DNA of 64,000 nt from an uncultured Eggerthellaceae bacterium (GTDB lineage: Bacteria; Actinomycetota; Coriobacteriia; Coriobacteriales; Eggerthellaceae), in the NCBI GenBank assembly GCA_910580205.1, contig CAJTVP010000008.1, positions 1 to 64,000 on the forward strand, read 5' to 3'. Positions 1-8,359 of this stretch are shown here, one piece after another (the first letter of the stretch is position 1; every line of letters starts with the position of its first letter). The notes below the pieces were generated by a model. It made no database searches and was not told the origin of the DNA. It worked only from the letters and a program-made list of their open reading frames with translations. Both the position numbers and the translations under genes were made by a program.

Positions 1-2
1 GC

Positions 3-2273
3 GTGGTGGTGCGCCAGAAGACCGACGACACCCATGCCGACAGCCCGGACTTCCCCCAGCAGCGTGCCTGCGTGCGCGGCCGCTCCCAGCGCAATCATGT
101 TTTCTCGGAAGACCGCCTGAAGTACCCCATGAAGCGCGCCCGCGACGAACGCGGCCAGGACACCTGGGAGCGCATCAGCTGGGATGAGGCCTACGGCATC
201 ATCGAGGAGAACGTGCGGAAGTTCCAGCAGGAATCAGGCCCGGAATCCATCATCTCCATGATCGGCACCGGCCGCAACGTCTCTCAGGTCATCGCGCACA
301 ATCAATACGCGAACTTCGGAGGCCCCGACCTCACGCTCTGCTTCCTGTCCGGTGACAGCTGCATGCTGCCACGCACGGCGCTGTGCTATGTGGTCATGGG
401 CAATCAGTGGGTTGCTGACATGAGCCAGTTCCGTGAGAAACGCTATGAAGAGGATGAGGACTGGGTGGTGCCGGAGTGCATCGTGCTTTGGGGTACCAAC
501 CCGGTCGTTTGCAACTCTGACGCATTCTTGGGCCATTGGATCGTGGAGGCCATGAAGCGCGGCAGCGAGCTCATCTCCGTGGATCCGCAGCTGACTTGGA
601 TCGGCAGCCGAGCGAAGTACTGGCTGCGCCTGCGTCCCGGCACGGATGCGGCGCTTGCTTTGGGCATGATGAACGTCATCATCAACGAGGATCTCTACGA
701 CCACGAGTTCGTGGAGAAGTGGTGCTACGGTTTCGATGCGCTCAAAGAGCGCGTGCAGGAGTATCCGCCCGAGCGCGTGGCTGAGATTTGCTGGGTGGAT
801 GCGGACACCATCATCGAGGCGGCCCGCTTCTACGCGAAGGCGAAGCCCTCCACTATTCAGTGGGGCCTGGCGGTGGATATGTCGAAGATCGGCACTCAGA
901 CGGCGCTCGCCATCGCTGATCTGGCTGGCATCACCGGCAACATCGACAACCCTGGCGGCAACATCTTGATCGATCAAGCAGGCGGTCTTGAGTTCGGCTA
1001 CAACTCCGGCATCGAGTACCTCAAAGAGGGCATGGTGGAGAAACGCCTGGGCAACTCCAAATATCCACTGAAGAAGTACGGCTTCACCGCCTCATCGCAG
1101 TCTGACGCCATCCTGGATGCCATCGAGACGGGCAAAGATGAGAAGGGCGACGACCGCCCCGTGCGGATGCTCTGGATCCAGTCGTCGAACCCCATCGCCA
1201 ACATGGGCCAGGATGCGCCGCGCATCTACCGCGCCATGCGCAACGTGGACTTCATCTGCGTCATCGACATGTTCAAGACGCCCTTCGCCAGCGCCTGCGC
1301 CGATCTGCTGCTGCCCTGCGCCATGTCCAACGAGCGCGATTGCGTGCGCGTGTGGTTCGACCCGATCCGCTCGCTCACCAAGACCGGCAGCTACTATGAG
1401 GCCAAGGAAGACGAGCAGATCATGATCGATCTGGGGCACCGGCTGGCCCCGGAGCTATGGCCCGACTGGGTGCAGACGCCGCGCGACTACATGAACTGGC
1501 GTATGCAGACAGCTCCGGAGTGCCGTTACGACTCTATGGAGGAGCTGGAAGAGGCGGGTGGCTGGCACTATCATCCGTTCCGCTACTTCAAGCATGAGAA
1601 GGGGCTCTTGCGCCCTGATGGCCAACCAGGCTTCAACACGGTGACAGGCCTGTATGAGCTGGCACCGGCGCTGTTCGATGCCTGGGGCGATGATGCGCTG
1701 CCCTTCTATGAAGAGCCGCCTTCAAGCCCCTACAGCACGCCGGATCTGGCCGAGGAGTATCCGCTGGTGCTGACCACCGGCAAACGTTCCTTCGAGTTCT
1801 TCCACTCTGAATGGCGTCAAGCGGACACCACCTCGCGCGAGCTCCATCCGGTTCCCTATTTCGACATTCATCCGGATACGGCTGCGGAGTATGGTATCAA
1901 CGAGGGCCAGTGGACCTGGATCGAGAATCAGATGGGCAAGTGCCGCCAGGTGGCCCGCTTCAACGCCACGCTGGACCCACGTGTCATCTCTACCGAGCAT
2001 GGCTGGTGGTTCCCGGAGAAACAGCCCCAGGAACCGGAGCTGTTCGGCGTGTTCGATTGCAATCCGAACAACCTGATCCCCATGGGCGAGAACGGGCCTT
2101 CCGGGTACGGCGCGCCCATCAAGTGCTCTATCGCGAAGGTGTATCCCGCCACAGACGACACCATGGCCCCGGAGAATCAGCCCACTTACCAAGTGACACG
2201 CGGCAGCGGCTACACCCACGGGCCGTCGCACAAGACGGACACGCCCAGTTTCTACGACGGCATCAAGGCGTAA
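3..2273 (+). CDS. Molybdopterin oxidoreductase catalytic subunit (module A), 5' end outside window
   Basis: Catalytic subunit of a DMSO-reductase-superfamily Mo-bisPGD enzyme, cut at its N-terminus by the window edge. Alignment with the paralogue at 5201-7564 puts the conserved RLKYPMKRA segment near residue 38 here and near residue 85 there, so roughly 45-50 residues, including most of the [4Fe-4S] cysteines, lie to the left. The body has the usual order: WERISWDEAY, GTGRN, SGDSCMLPRT (around residue 117), WGTNPVV, the MGKC/EHGWW region and a C-terminal molybdopterin-guanine-dinucleotide-binding domain. No membrane segment is seen in the part present. It is followed after 27 bp by a mini FeS subunit and then an MFS transporter. 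Soluble enzymes of this kind in Eggerthellaceae include catechol dehydroxylases; the substrate here is unknown. Confidence 0.93.
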   Translation: MVVRQKTDDTHADSPDFPQQRACVRGRSQRNHVFSEDRLKYPMKRARDERGQDTWERISWDEAYGIIEENVRKFQQESGPESIISMIGTGRNVSQVIAHNQYANFGGPDLTLCFLSGDSCMLPRTALCYVVMGNQWVADMSQFREKRYEEDEDWVVPECIVLWGTNPVVCNSDAFLGHWIVEAMKRGSELISVDPQLTWIGSRAKYWLRLRPGTDAALALGMMNVIINEDLYDHEFVEKWCYGFDALKERVQEYPPERVAEICWVDADTIIEAARFYAKAKPSTIQWGLAVDMSKIGTQTALAIADLAGITGNIDNPGGNILIDQAGGLEFGYNSGIEYLKEGMVEKRLGNSKYPLKKYGFTASSQSDAILDAIETGKDEKGDDRPVRMLWIQSSNPIANMGQDAPRIYRAMRNVDFICVIDMFKTPFASACADLLLPCAMSNERDCVRVWFDPIRSLTKTGSYYEAKEDEQIMIDLGHRLAPELWPDWVQTPRDYMNWRMQTAPECRYDSMEELEEAGGWHYHPFRYFKHEKGLLRPDGQPGFNTVTGLYELAPALFDAWGDDALPFYEEPPSSPYSTPDLAEEYPLVLTTGKRSFEFFHSEWRQADTTSRELHPVPYFDIHPDTAAEYGINEGQWTWIENQMGKCRQVARFNATLDPRVISTEHGWWFPEKQPQEPELFGVFDCNPNNLIPMGENGPSGYGAPIKCSIAKVYPATDDTMAPENQPTYQVTRGSGYTHGPSHKTDTPSFYDGIKA

Positions 2274-2300
2274 GGCAGCCACCGAGAGAAAGGAACCCTC

Positions 2301-2654
2301 ATGGCCAGAGGCGAATATGGTCTGATGATCGACTACAGGTACTGCTCGGGCTGCCATGCTTGTGAGGTGGCCTGCAAGAAAGAACACGACATGCCCAAAG
2401 GCGACTTCGGCATCAAGCTCATCACCCAAGGACCCTTCCAGACATCTGATGGGCGTTGGGAGTTCGACAACATCCCCATCCCTACCCATCTGTGCGACCT
2501 GTGCGCGGCGCGCACCGCTTTGGGCAAGCTCCCCAGCTGCGTGCATCACTGCCAAGCGGGCGTCATGGTGTACGGACCGGTGGAAGAGCTGGCGGCCAAG
2601 GCGAAAAAGGCCGAAGCGGAAACCGGCGCGCAAATGGTGATCTTCCCGCGTTAA
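2301..2654 (+). CDS. Short two-[4Fe-4S] ferredoxin-type subunit (module A)
   Basis: Small electron-transfer partner of the preceding molybdoenzyme, 117 aa against roughly 200 aa for DmsB/NrfC-type subunits. Cysteines fall at 15, 18, 21 and 25 (CxxCxxCxxxC) and at 65, 68, 80 and 84 (CxxC-x11-CxxxC), the pattern for two [4Fe-4S] clusters, so it is a half-size DmsB-like protein. Start ATG is preceded by GAAAGGA. It lies 27 bp after the catalytic gene and is paralogous to the 113-aa protein at 7557-7898. There is no Tat signal and no membrane anchor in the neighbourhood, so the complex is probably cytoplasmic and takes electrons from a soluble donor. Confidence 0.92.
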   Translation: MARGEYGLMIDYRYCSGCHACEVACKKEHDMPKGDFGIKLITQGPFQTSDGRWEFDNIPIPTHLCDLCAARTALGKLPSCVHHCQAGVMVYGPVEELAAKAKKAEAETGAQMVIFPR

Positions 2655-2814
2655 GACCAGGCTCCACCCCGGTGGCGTTGGCACCGATCGCGCTTCGCCA
2701 CCGGGTTATCGCTCATCCTCCATTCCCGTTTCGGTCGGCCGAAAAGAAGGTCGGCTGGAACGCCATGGGGGATAGGCGATGCAGAAGACAGGGCACATCA
2801 ACAGAGGAGGAAAG

Positions 2815-4131
2815 ATGCAAGAGGAGAAGTTGTACCCCAGACGTTGGGCGATCTTGATCGGGATGACCTTCATCCTGGTCGCTATCCAGTTCAGCGTCAT
2901 CCTGCCAGGAGGCGGCGCCATCCTGGTCATGCAGCAATACGGCATCGAACCGATGATGTTCTCCATGATCATGACGGCACCGTACCTGACCGGCTTTCTG
3001 TTCGCCATTCCCGCAGGCGCGTTCGCTGATCGCATAGGGCTCAACAAGGTGCTCGTCACCGGGTATGTGCTATGCCTGATCGGCGTCGCCATCAGGATCT
3101 TCTCGGGAAGCAATTTCACGTTGCTGATGGTCGGAACCATCATCATGGGCTTCGCTCCGGCGGCTTTGAACGCGAACTCCGCCAAACTTTTGCGCGCTTG
3201 GTTCCCGGGCAAGGCTAACTCCTTCGCCATGGGCGTCTATACGGCAGGGATGAGCTTCGGCGCCGCTCTGGCCCTGTATTACGGATCCCATATCGCCACC
3301 ATCAATGAGGGCTGGGTGTTCTCAACCGTTTTGGTGGCCATCGGCATCGTCATCTGGTTGGTGCTCTACCGTGCTCATCCCGCAGGCGAGGAGATAGACC
3401 ACGAGCCGATCGGCCAGTATTTGAGCGTTGTGCTGAAGAACAAGGACGTTTGGGGCATCTCCATCTTCGCGTTCTTGGTGTTCGGCGCCATGAGCAATCC
3501 CAACTCCAGCTTCATGGTGGCAGCCATCACCACGCTGGCCGGCGGGGACCCTTCCGTGGCGGCTCAGGCGGGCGACCTTTCCACATTGAACACCGTCATC
3601 GCGGCTACGCTGTCCATGATCTTGCCCGTGGTGTTCGTCGCTCGGTTCAAGCATATGCGCACGCCGGCGGCCATCTGCTGCTTCGCCTGCGCCATCATCT
3701 ATGGCGTGCTCTACTTCGTGCCCTACGGCCCAGCCACGTGGGTCCTTTACATCCTGCAAGCCATCTTCTTCTGCTCGATGATGCCCATCGTCAAGATGCT
3801 TCCGGCGCTCCTTCCCAGCGTCAAGCGCGAGCATCTCGGCGTCGTCGGCGGCGTTCAGGCGACGTTCCAGAACTTCGGCATGTTCTTGATCGCCTCCTAT
3901 GTTCTCTCGCCCATCGTCATCGCGGTCACGGGTCAGACGGATGGCTTGGTCTTCTACCAAGGGATCTATGTCGGCATCGCCATCCTGAGCGTGCTGTCGT
4001 TCCTGAGCATGTTCCTGTTCGCCAATGTGCGCTCCAATGTGGCGGATAAGATCGCTGACGACAACGCTTCTCTGAAAGAGGTCGCCGAGGATGACGCTGA
4101 AGGAATCCTTGAAGGCGAGCATATCGGCTAA
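2815..4131 (+). CDS. MFS transporter
   Basis: A 438-aa, about 12-helix major facilitator protein. The ATG at 2815 is chosen over an upstream in-frame ATG (2779) because AGAGGAGGAAAG lies immediately before it. The inter-helix 2-3 motif reads GAFADRIGLNKV, matching the MFS motif A pattern, and the C-terminus is an acidic cytoplasmic tail. It is the third gene of molybdoenzyme module A, 160 bp after the FeS subunit, so it probably imports the enzyme's substrate or exports its product. Pairing of MFS genes with soluble molybdoenzymes is common in Eggerthellaceae; the substrate cannot be read from the sequence. Confidence 0.9.
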   Translation: MQEEKLYPRRWAILIGMTFILVAIQFSVILPGGGAILVMQQYGIEPMMFSMIMTAPYLTGFLFAIPAGAFADRIGLNKVLVTGYVLCLIGVAIRIFSGSNFTLLMVGTIIMGFAPAALNANSAKLLRAWFPGKANSFAMGVYTAGMSFGAALALYYGSHIATINEGWVFSTVLVAIGIVIWLVLYRAHPAGEEIDHEPIGQYLSVVLKNKDVWGISIFAFLVFGAMSNPNSSFMVAAITTLAGGDPSVAAQAGDLSTLNTVIAATLSMILPVVFVARFKHMRTPAAICCFACAIIYGVLYFVPYGPATWVLYILQAIFFCSMMPIVKMLPALLPSVKREHLGVVGGVQATFQNFGMFLIASYVLSPIVIAVTGQTDGLVFYQGIYVGIAILSVLSFLSMFLFANVRSNVADKIADDNASLKEVAEDDAEGILEGEHIG

Positions 4132-4149
4132 ACAGCTGCATCCAGCGAA

Positions 4150-4182
4150 CGAAGGAGGCCTGCGCACGGCGGGCCTCCTTCG
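4150..4182 (+). terminator. Hairpin after the module A MFS gene
   Basis: Perfect 11-bp inverted repeat (4150-4160 with 4172-4182, arms CGAAGGAGGCC/GGCCTCCTTCG) with an 11-nt loop, 18 bp after the MFS stop codon. No T-run follows, so it is either a weak terminator or an mRNA 3'-end stabiliser that separates the MFS gene from the small zinc-ribbon gene at 4202. Confidence 0.5.
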
Positions 4183-4201
4183 CATGTCAAAAGGAGCGCC
4201 C

Positions 4202-4402
4202 ATGGGGCAATGCCATTACTGCTTCAATTGCGGCCGCTGCCGCGGGGAGACGCCTCCCGCCGTCGTCGTCCATCGCTGTCCGCAGTGCTCTTTCATGAAC
4301 GCAGATGGTGAAGTCGTTTGCGCACGATGTGGTGCCTCCTTGCGTCTTGATCCTCGCATACCGCCCTTCTCCGTTCGCGGGAACTCGAATGGCCAGGGTT
4401 GA
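4202..4402 (+). CDS. Small cysteine-rich zinc-ribbon protein
   Basis: A 66-aa protein with cysteines arranged CHYCFNCGRC near the N-terminus, then CPQC and CARCG, the spacing of a zinc ribbon or rubredoxin-like knuckle pair. The ATG at 4202 has AAAAGGAG upstream; a longer in-frame start exists but overlaps the end of the MFS gene and has no ribosome-binding site. The N-terminal CxxCxxCGxCR pattern recurs in the protein at 8360-8656, and both sit beside soluble molybdoenzyme modules. Function unknown; metal delivery, assembly or redox sensing are guesses. Confidence 0.6.
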   Translation: MGQCHYCFNCGRCRGETPPAVVVHRCPQCSFMNADGEVVCARCGASLRLDPRIPPFSVRGNSNGQG

Positions 4403-4447
4403 AGCGGCACCTTGATGCGCCCTTGATGGCCGTGTGGCAGAAAAGCA

Positions 4448-4476
4448 GAAGAGGCCGCATGATCTGCGGCCTCTTC
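4448..4476 (-). terminator. Rho-independent terminator of the minus-strand zinc-ribbon gene
   Basis: Perfect 12-bp stem (4448-4459 with 4465-4476) and 5-nt loop. Read on the minus strand it is followed by TGCTTTTC, and it lies about 60 bp downstream of the stop codon of the gene at 4539-4787. On the plus strand no T-run follows. Confidence 0.7.
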
Positions 4477-4538
4477 CCATAGGGGGTGCAAGGACGTGTG
4501 ATGGAGAGTGCGGGTCCTTGCGCCTTTTCGGGGAGCCC

Positions 4539-4787
4539 CTAAGCTTTAGGAGCTCCAGGAGCGGAGGGGGCGGAAGGAGCAGAGGGAGACGTGGGAGCGC
4601 TAGGAGAGCTGGGGGCGCTCGGTGAGCTCACGGGCGCGTTCGCGGCTGCGTCAGGATTTATGGATGACAGATTCGCGCCGCAGCCCTTGCAGGTATCAGG
4701 GAAGGGCATGCCGGGTATCACGGGGATGATCTTCCCACAGGAGGGGCACTCTTTCGGTCCGGTGACTTCTGCTGGTCTGAAACACAT
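4539..4787 (-). CDS. MCFRPAEV-family zinc-ribbon protein (copy 1)
   Basis: An 82-aa protein beginning MCFRPAEV, followed by one CxxC pair (CPSCGK), a second pair (CKGCG) and a low-complexity tail of Ser, Pro and Ala ending SAPGAPKA. The start is fixed by comparison with the second copy at 37618-37872, which opens with the same eight residues and also has two CxxC pairs and a Pro/Ala/Ser-rich tail; GAAAGGA lies upstream. It is transcribed alone on the minus strand between molybdoenzyme modules A and B. The identical N-terminus argues that it is functional (metal ligand or docking motif) rather than a signal peptide. Function unknown. Confidence 0.75.
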   Translation of the reverse strand: MCFRPAEVTGPKECPSCGKIIPVIPGMPFPDTCKGCGANLSSINPDAAANAPVSSPSAPSSPSAPTSPSAPSAPSAPGAPKA

Positions 4788-5200
4788 GACGGATCCTTTC
4801 TGGTCGCAAGGGTTGGGCTTGCCGACGGCGTTCGCAGGCACCGCGGTGGATGCTGCCAGCGGCAAGCGGGGATGGGCTCCTTGGGAAAGCAGTCTAGGAA
4901 CGAAGAATCGTCGAAGCTATGGGGATTCATCTAAAAATAGACCCCTGTTTTTTGGAAGCTCTTCCCTTTCCCATGGATGCGCGCGGTTCATGCATCCGCG
5001 CAGGTGAAGGCTCCAAAAATTAGCGCTTCGTTTTGTAGGCTCTTCCATGTTCAAAGAAAAGCATCTTGCGCATAATGCGGCTGTCTGGAATCCGCTTTAC
5101 GGAAAACGCCCTGTTCAGAAGGGCATTTTCTGGAAAACGTCGGTTTTCAGGCTCATCAAGGATGTAAGTCATCAAAGATGAAAGAGGAGGAAGGTGGGTT
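4788..5200. promoter_or_regulatory. 413-bp intergenic control region upstream of molybdoenzyme module B
   Basis: No gene is seen here. It holds three related elements: GTTTTTTGGAAGCTCTTCC (4947-4965), an inverted copy GAAGGCTCCAAAAA (5006-5019) and TTTTGTAGGCTCTTCC (5031-5046). A CATAAT (5071-5076) could be a -10 box, and a 6-bp inverted repeat GAAAAC-N4-GTTTTC lies at 5133-5148. The pattern suggests activator sites upstream of a promoter for the gene at 5201. The regulator is not identified. Confidence 0.4.
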
Positions 5201-7564
5201 ATGGAGCTTTTCGAGAAGAAGTTCGATCCTGAGCTCTACAAAACTGATTTTCATTGGAAGGAGGGAGACACCGACGTCTATCGCGTGTGCCATTGGTCCG
5301 CACCGGGCTGCCATGACTCCTGCGGCATCCTGCTGTATGTGAAGGATGGCAAACTGGAGCGCGTTGAGGGCGACCCCAACCAGCCCTACAACCGCGGGCG
5401 CCTCTGCATGCGCTGCCTGAATCTGCCCGAGGCGTGCAACGATCTGCTTGATCGCTTGAAGTATCCGGTCAAGCGCGCGGGCGAGCGCGGCGAGAACAAG
5501 TGGGAGCGCATCTCTTGGGATGAAGCCTACGACATCATCGAAGAGAACGTCCGGCGCATCCAGAAGGAATGGGGACCGGAGGCCATCTGCGGCATGATCG
5601 GCACGGGTCGCAACGTCTGTTGGCAGAACCCGCTCATCTGCTACGCCGGTTTCGGCACGCCGAACATGAGCTTCGGCTTCCTTTCCGGTGACTGCTGCAT
5701 GGTCCCGCGCACATCGCTGTCTTTCTGCGTCTGCGGTGACCTCCCTGTGGTTGATGCGTCGCAGTTCAATGAAGAGCGTTGGGATCATCCCGAGTATGAA
5801 TATCCCGAGGTGGTGCTCATCTGGGGCAACGACGTCATCAAGTCCAATGGCGATGGTTTCTTGGGCCACTGGATCGTCGACATGATGACCCAGGGCAATA
5901 CGAAGCTGATCGTGGTCGATCCGGATCTGACCTGGCTCGCCTCCCGCGCCGAGGTGTGGATCCAGCCGCGTCCGGGCGTTGACTCCGCCATCGCCATGGC
6001 CATGACCAACGTCATCATCGAAGAGGATCTTTACGACCATGATTTCGTGGACAAGTGGTGCTACGGGTTCGACAAGCTGGCCGAACGCGTGAAGGATATG
6101 ACCCCTGAACGCGCGGCGGAGATTGCCTGGGTGGATGCGGAAGACATCCGCAAGGCCGCTCGCATGTTCGCCGCTGCGAAGCCGGGCGCGCTCCAGTGGG
6201 GTTTGACCACCGACATGCGCGTGAACGGCATCTCCGAGGCTCACTGTCTCATGTCCCTCAACGCCATCTGTGGCAACGTGGACCAGGCGGGCGGCAACTA
6301 CCTGGCGCGCGAGGCCTATAGCATGAACTTGGCGTATCTGTGCGGCTACTTCGAGAACCTTGATGTGGGCATGCGCGCGAAGCGCCTGGGCAACGACATC
6401 TCCCCCATGCATCAATTCGGTCTGAGCTCTACCGCCGCTTCTGACGTGGTGCTCCAGGCCATCGAATGCGGAGAGCCCTACCCGGTGAAGATGCTCTGGT
6501 TCCAGGGCTGCAACTCCATCGCGAACATGGCAGCCGAGGCGCCGCGCGTCTACGATGCCATCAAATCCACGGAGTTCAACGTGGTGGTGGACTATTGCAT
6601 CACGCCGACGGCCGCTGCGTGCGCTGATGTGGTGCTGCCCTGTGCCATGAGCCCCGAGCGCAACCAGCTGCGCACGTGGTGGACCCCGCTTCGCCAGTCC
6701 ACGCGCGTGGTGGAATACTACGAGTCCAAGACCGATGAGCAGATCATCCTTGAGCTGGGCAAGAGGCTCAATCCGGACGCGTGGCCCTACGAGACGGACA
6801 TCGACCTTCTGAACGCCCGTCTGAAGGAAGGCGACGTGCCTGAGGACTTCGCTGGGCTTCAGCAGATGGTCTACGACTGGGAGCCGCTTTCCTATCACCG
6901 CTACGAGGATGGCAAGCTGCGTCCTGACGGCAAGCCGGGCTTCAACACGCCCACGGGCATGATCGAGCTGTACTGCACCACGCTCGAGGCCTTTGGCAAC
7001 GATCCGTTGCCCAGCTATGAGGAGCCGCCCGAGAGCCCCATCTCCACCCCGAAGCGCTTTGAAGAGTACCCGATCGTGTTGACCACCGGCCACCGCTCCT
7101 TCGAGTTCTTCCACTCCGAGCACCGCAACCAGAAGACCATGCGCGAGTTCCATCCCAACCCGCGGGTGCGCATCCATCCGGAGACCGCGGCGAAGTACGG
7201 CATCAAGGACGGCCAGTGGGTGTGGATCGAGAACCAGCGCGGGCGTTGCCGTCAGATCGCTTGGGTGACCGAAGCCATGAAGCCGGGCTGTGCGAGTGCG
7301 GAACATGGTTGGTGGTTCCCTGAGACCGACGGCGCTGAACCGAACCTCTTCGGCGTGTTTGACTCCAACATCAACAACCTCACGTCCATGATGGTCGTCG
7401 GCGAAACGGGCTACGGCGCGCCGTACAAGGGTCTTCTGTGCAAGATCTATCCCTGCACGGAGGAGAACAGCAAGGTCATGCCGTCTGAGCAGGTGACGCG
7501 CCTGGGAGGCTGGAAGTACGACCGTGTGGAGAAGCTGGCCATGGGAGGATACAAGTATGAATAA
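5201..7564 (+). CDS. Molybdopterin oxidoreductase catalytic subunit (module B)
   Basis: A complete 787-aa Mo-bisPGD enzyme of the DMSO-reductase superfamily. There is no Tat signal, so it should be cytoplasmic. N-terminal cysteines at 30, 37, 41 and 69 (C-x6-C-x3-C-x27-C) are candidates for one [4Fe-4S] cluster. Further segments are WERISWDEAYD, SGDCCMVPRT in the active-site region, WGND, and the C-terminal dinucleotide-binding domain with FEFFHSE and EHGWWFPE. AGAGGAGG precedes the ATG. It overlaps the FeS gene that follows by 8 bp, showing translational coupling. It is clearly paralogous to module A over its whole length. It resembles the soluble acetylene-hydratase/catechol-dehydroxylase-like branch, but the substrate is unknown. 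Confidence 0.95.
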   Translation: MELFEKKFDPELYKTDFHWKEGDTDVYRVCHWSAPGCHDSCGILLYVKDGKLERVEGDPNQPYNRGRLCMRCLNLPEACNDLLDRLKYPVKRAGERGENKWERISWDEAYDIIEENVRRIQKEWGPEAICGMIGTGRNVCWQNPLICYAGFGTPNMSFGFLSGDCCMVPRTSLSFCVCGDLPVVDASQFNEERWDHPEYEYPEVVLIWGNDVIKSNGDGFLGHWIVDMMTQGNTKLIVVDPDLTWLASRAEVWIQPRPGVDSAIAMAMTNVIIEEDLYDHDFVDKWCYGFDKLAERVKDMTPERAAEIAWVDAEDIRKAARMFAAAKPGALQWGLTTDMRVNGISEAHCLMSLNAICGNVDQAGGNYLAREAYSMNLAYLCGYFENLDVGMRAKRLGNDISPMHQFGLSSTAASDVVLQAIECGEPYPVKMLWFQGCNSIANMAAEAPRVYDAIKSTEFNVVVDYCITPTAAACADVVLPCAMSPERNQLRTWWTPLRQSTRVVEYYESKTDEQIILELGKRLNPDAWPYETDIDLLNARLKEGDVPEDFAGLQQMVYDWEPLSYHRYEDGKLRPDGKPGFNTPTGMIELYCTTLEAFGNDPLPSYEEPPESPISTPKRFEEYPIVLTTGHRSFEFFHSEHRNQKTMREFHPNPRVRIHPETAAKYGIKDGQWVWIENQRGRCRQIAWVTEAMKPGCASAEHGWWFPETDGAEPNLFGVFDSNINNLTSMMVVGETGYGAPYKGLLCKIYPCTEENSKVMPSEQVTRLGGWKYDRVEKLAMGGYKYE

Positions 7565-7898
7565 GAACTACGGTCTTCTTATCAACTATGAGTACTGCAC
7601 CGGGTGCCATGTTTGCGAAGTGGCGTGCAAGAAGGTGCATGATCTGCCAGAGGGCCAATACGGCATCGTGCTGGCGGAAGATGGCCCCCGCAAGAACATC
7701 AACGGGAAATGGGAGCTCACCTACATGCCCATCCCCACGCACCTGTGCGACTTCTGCGAGGACCGCGTGAACGAAGGGCGCCTGCCCAGCTGCGTGCATC
7801 ACTGTCAGTCCGGCATCATGGTCTACGACACGCTGGAGAATCTGGCGGAGCTGGCTAAGGAGCATCCGCGCAGCGTCATCTACAACGCGCAGGCTTGA
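7557..7898 (+). CDS. Short two-[4Fe-4S] ferredoxin-type subunit (module B)
   Basis: A 113-aa electron-transfer subunit with cysteines at 14, 17, 20 and 24 and at 64, 67, 79 and 83, the same two-cluster pattern as its paralogue at 2301-2654. The start ATG sits inside the stop region of the catalytic gene (8-bp overlap), preceded by GGGAGGA, so the two proteins are probably made in fixed ratio. It is about half the length of a DmsB subunit and has no membrane partner nearby. Confidence 0.93.
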   Translation: MNKNYGLLINYEYCTGCHVCEVACKKVHDLPEGQYGIVLAEDGPRKNINGKWELTYMPIPTHLCDFCEDRVNEGRLPSCVHHCQSGIMVYDTLENLAELAKEHPRSVIYNAQA

Positions 7899-7942
7899 GG
7901 ATCGGGACCCTCACGGAGGGGTGAGGGGAATGAAGGAGGTTT

Positions 7943-8206
7943 ATGATGGCAGAGAGGGAGCCTTTCCCCACATTGGTCGTCAACGAGGTGTGGGCTCGGT
8001 GTGGTGGATGCTGTGAATGCACGGACGCCTCCCATGGGCATGATGATCCCTGTGGGCAGCGCTGCATCCTTCCGATGCAGGGCGGCCCCAACATCGGCGG
8101 GTGGGAGGCTATCGCCAAAGATCCGAACGGTCCTCTGACCGAAGAGAACTGCATGATCGTGTGCGCGCCGTGTTTCAAGAAGATGCGCGACGCGGGGCAA
8201 ATCTAG
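7943..8206 (+). CDS. Small Cys-rich protein, possible degenerate HNH/treble-clef fold
   Basis: An 87-aa protein with cysteines at 20, 23, 24, 26, 37, 41, 70 and 74. The C-terminal ENCMIVCAPCFKKM resembles the end of an HNH-type treble clef (N..IVC..CH) with Phe where the last His would be. The ATG at 7943 follows GAAGGAGG; a second ATG is three bases on. It is the third gene of module B, 44 bp after the FeS subunit, so it is probably co-transcribed. A nuclease role seems unlikely in this context; a metal-binding accessory protein is a guess. Confidence 0.65.
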   Translation: MMAEREPFPTLVVNEVWARCGGCCECTDASHGHDDPCGQRCILPMQGGPNIGGWEAIAKDPNGPLTEENCMIVCAPCFKKMRDAGQI

Positions 8207-8270
8207 TTCGAACGCTCATGCAGACGCTCGCGAGTTCTGACGAGGTTGACCGCGGGTGAGAGGATGTGAA

Positions 8271-8302
8271 AGCAACGTCTGCGCTAGGTCGCAGACGTTG
8301 CT
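8271..8302 (+). terminator. Terminator hairpin after module B core genes
   Basis: Perfect 13-bp stem (8271-8283 with 8290-8302, AGCAACGTCTGCG/CGCAGACGTTGCT), 6-nt loop, then GTTTC. It lies 65 bp after the small Cys-rich gene and separates the enzyme genes from the chaperone-like pair at 8360 and 8696. Confidence 0.7.
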
Positions 8303-8359
8303 GTTTCAGCCGCAAGAGCGTCGGATGAGAGCGGAACGCGAGGGAGGTGAGGCGTGATC

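Noticed and set aside
5156..7306. 716-aa open frame on the minus strand
   Set aside because: It lies entirely opposite the molybdoenzyme B gene; Arg/His/Ala/Val-rich composition without motifs is the usual mirror of GC-rich codon bias.
3..7564. Selenocysteine (in-frame TGA) in the molybdoenzymes
   Set aside because: Both reading frames run through the active-site region without internal TGA, so no selenocysteine is needed.
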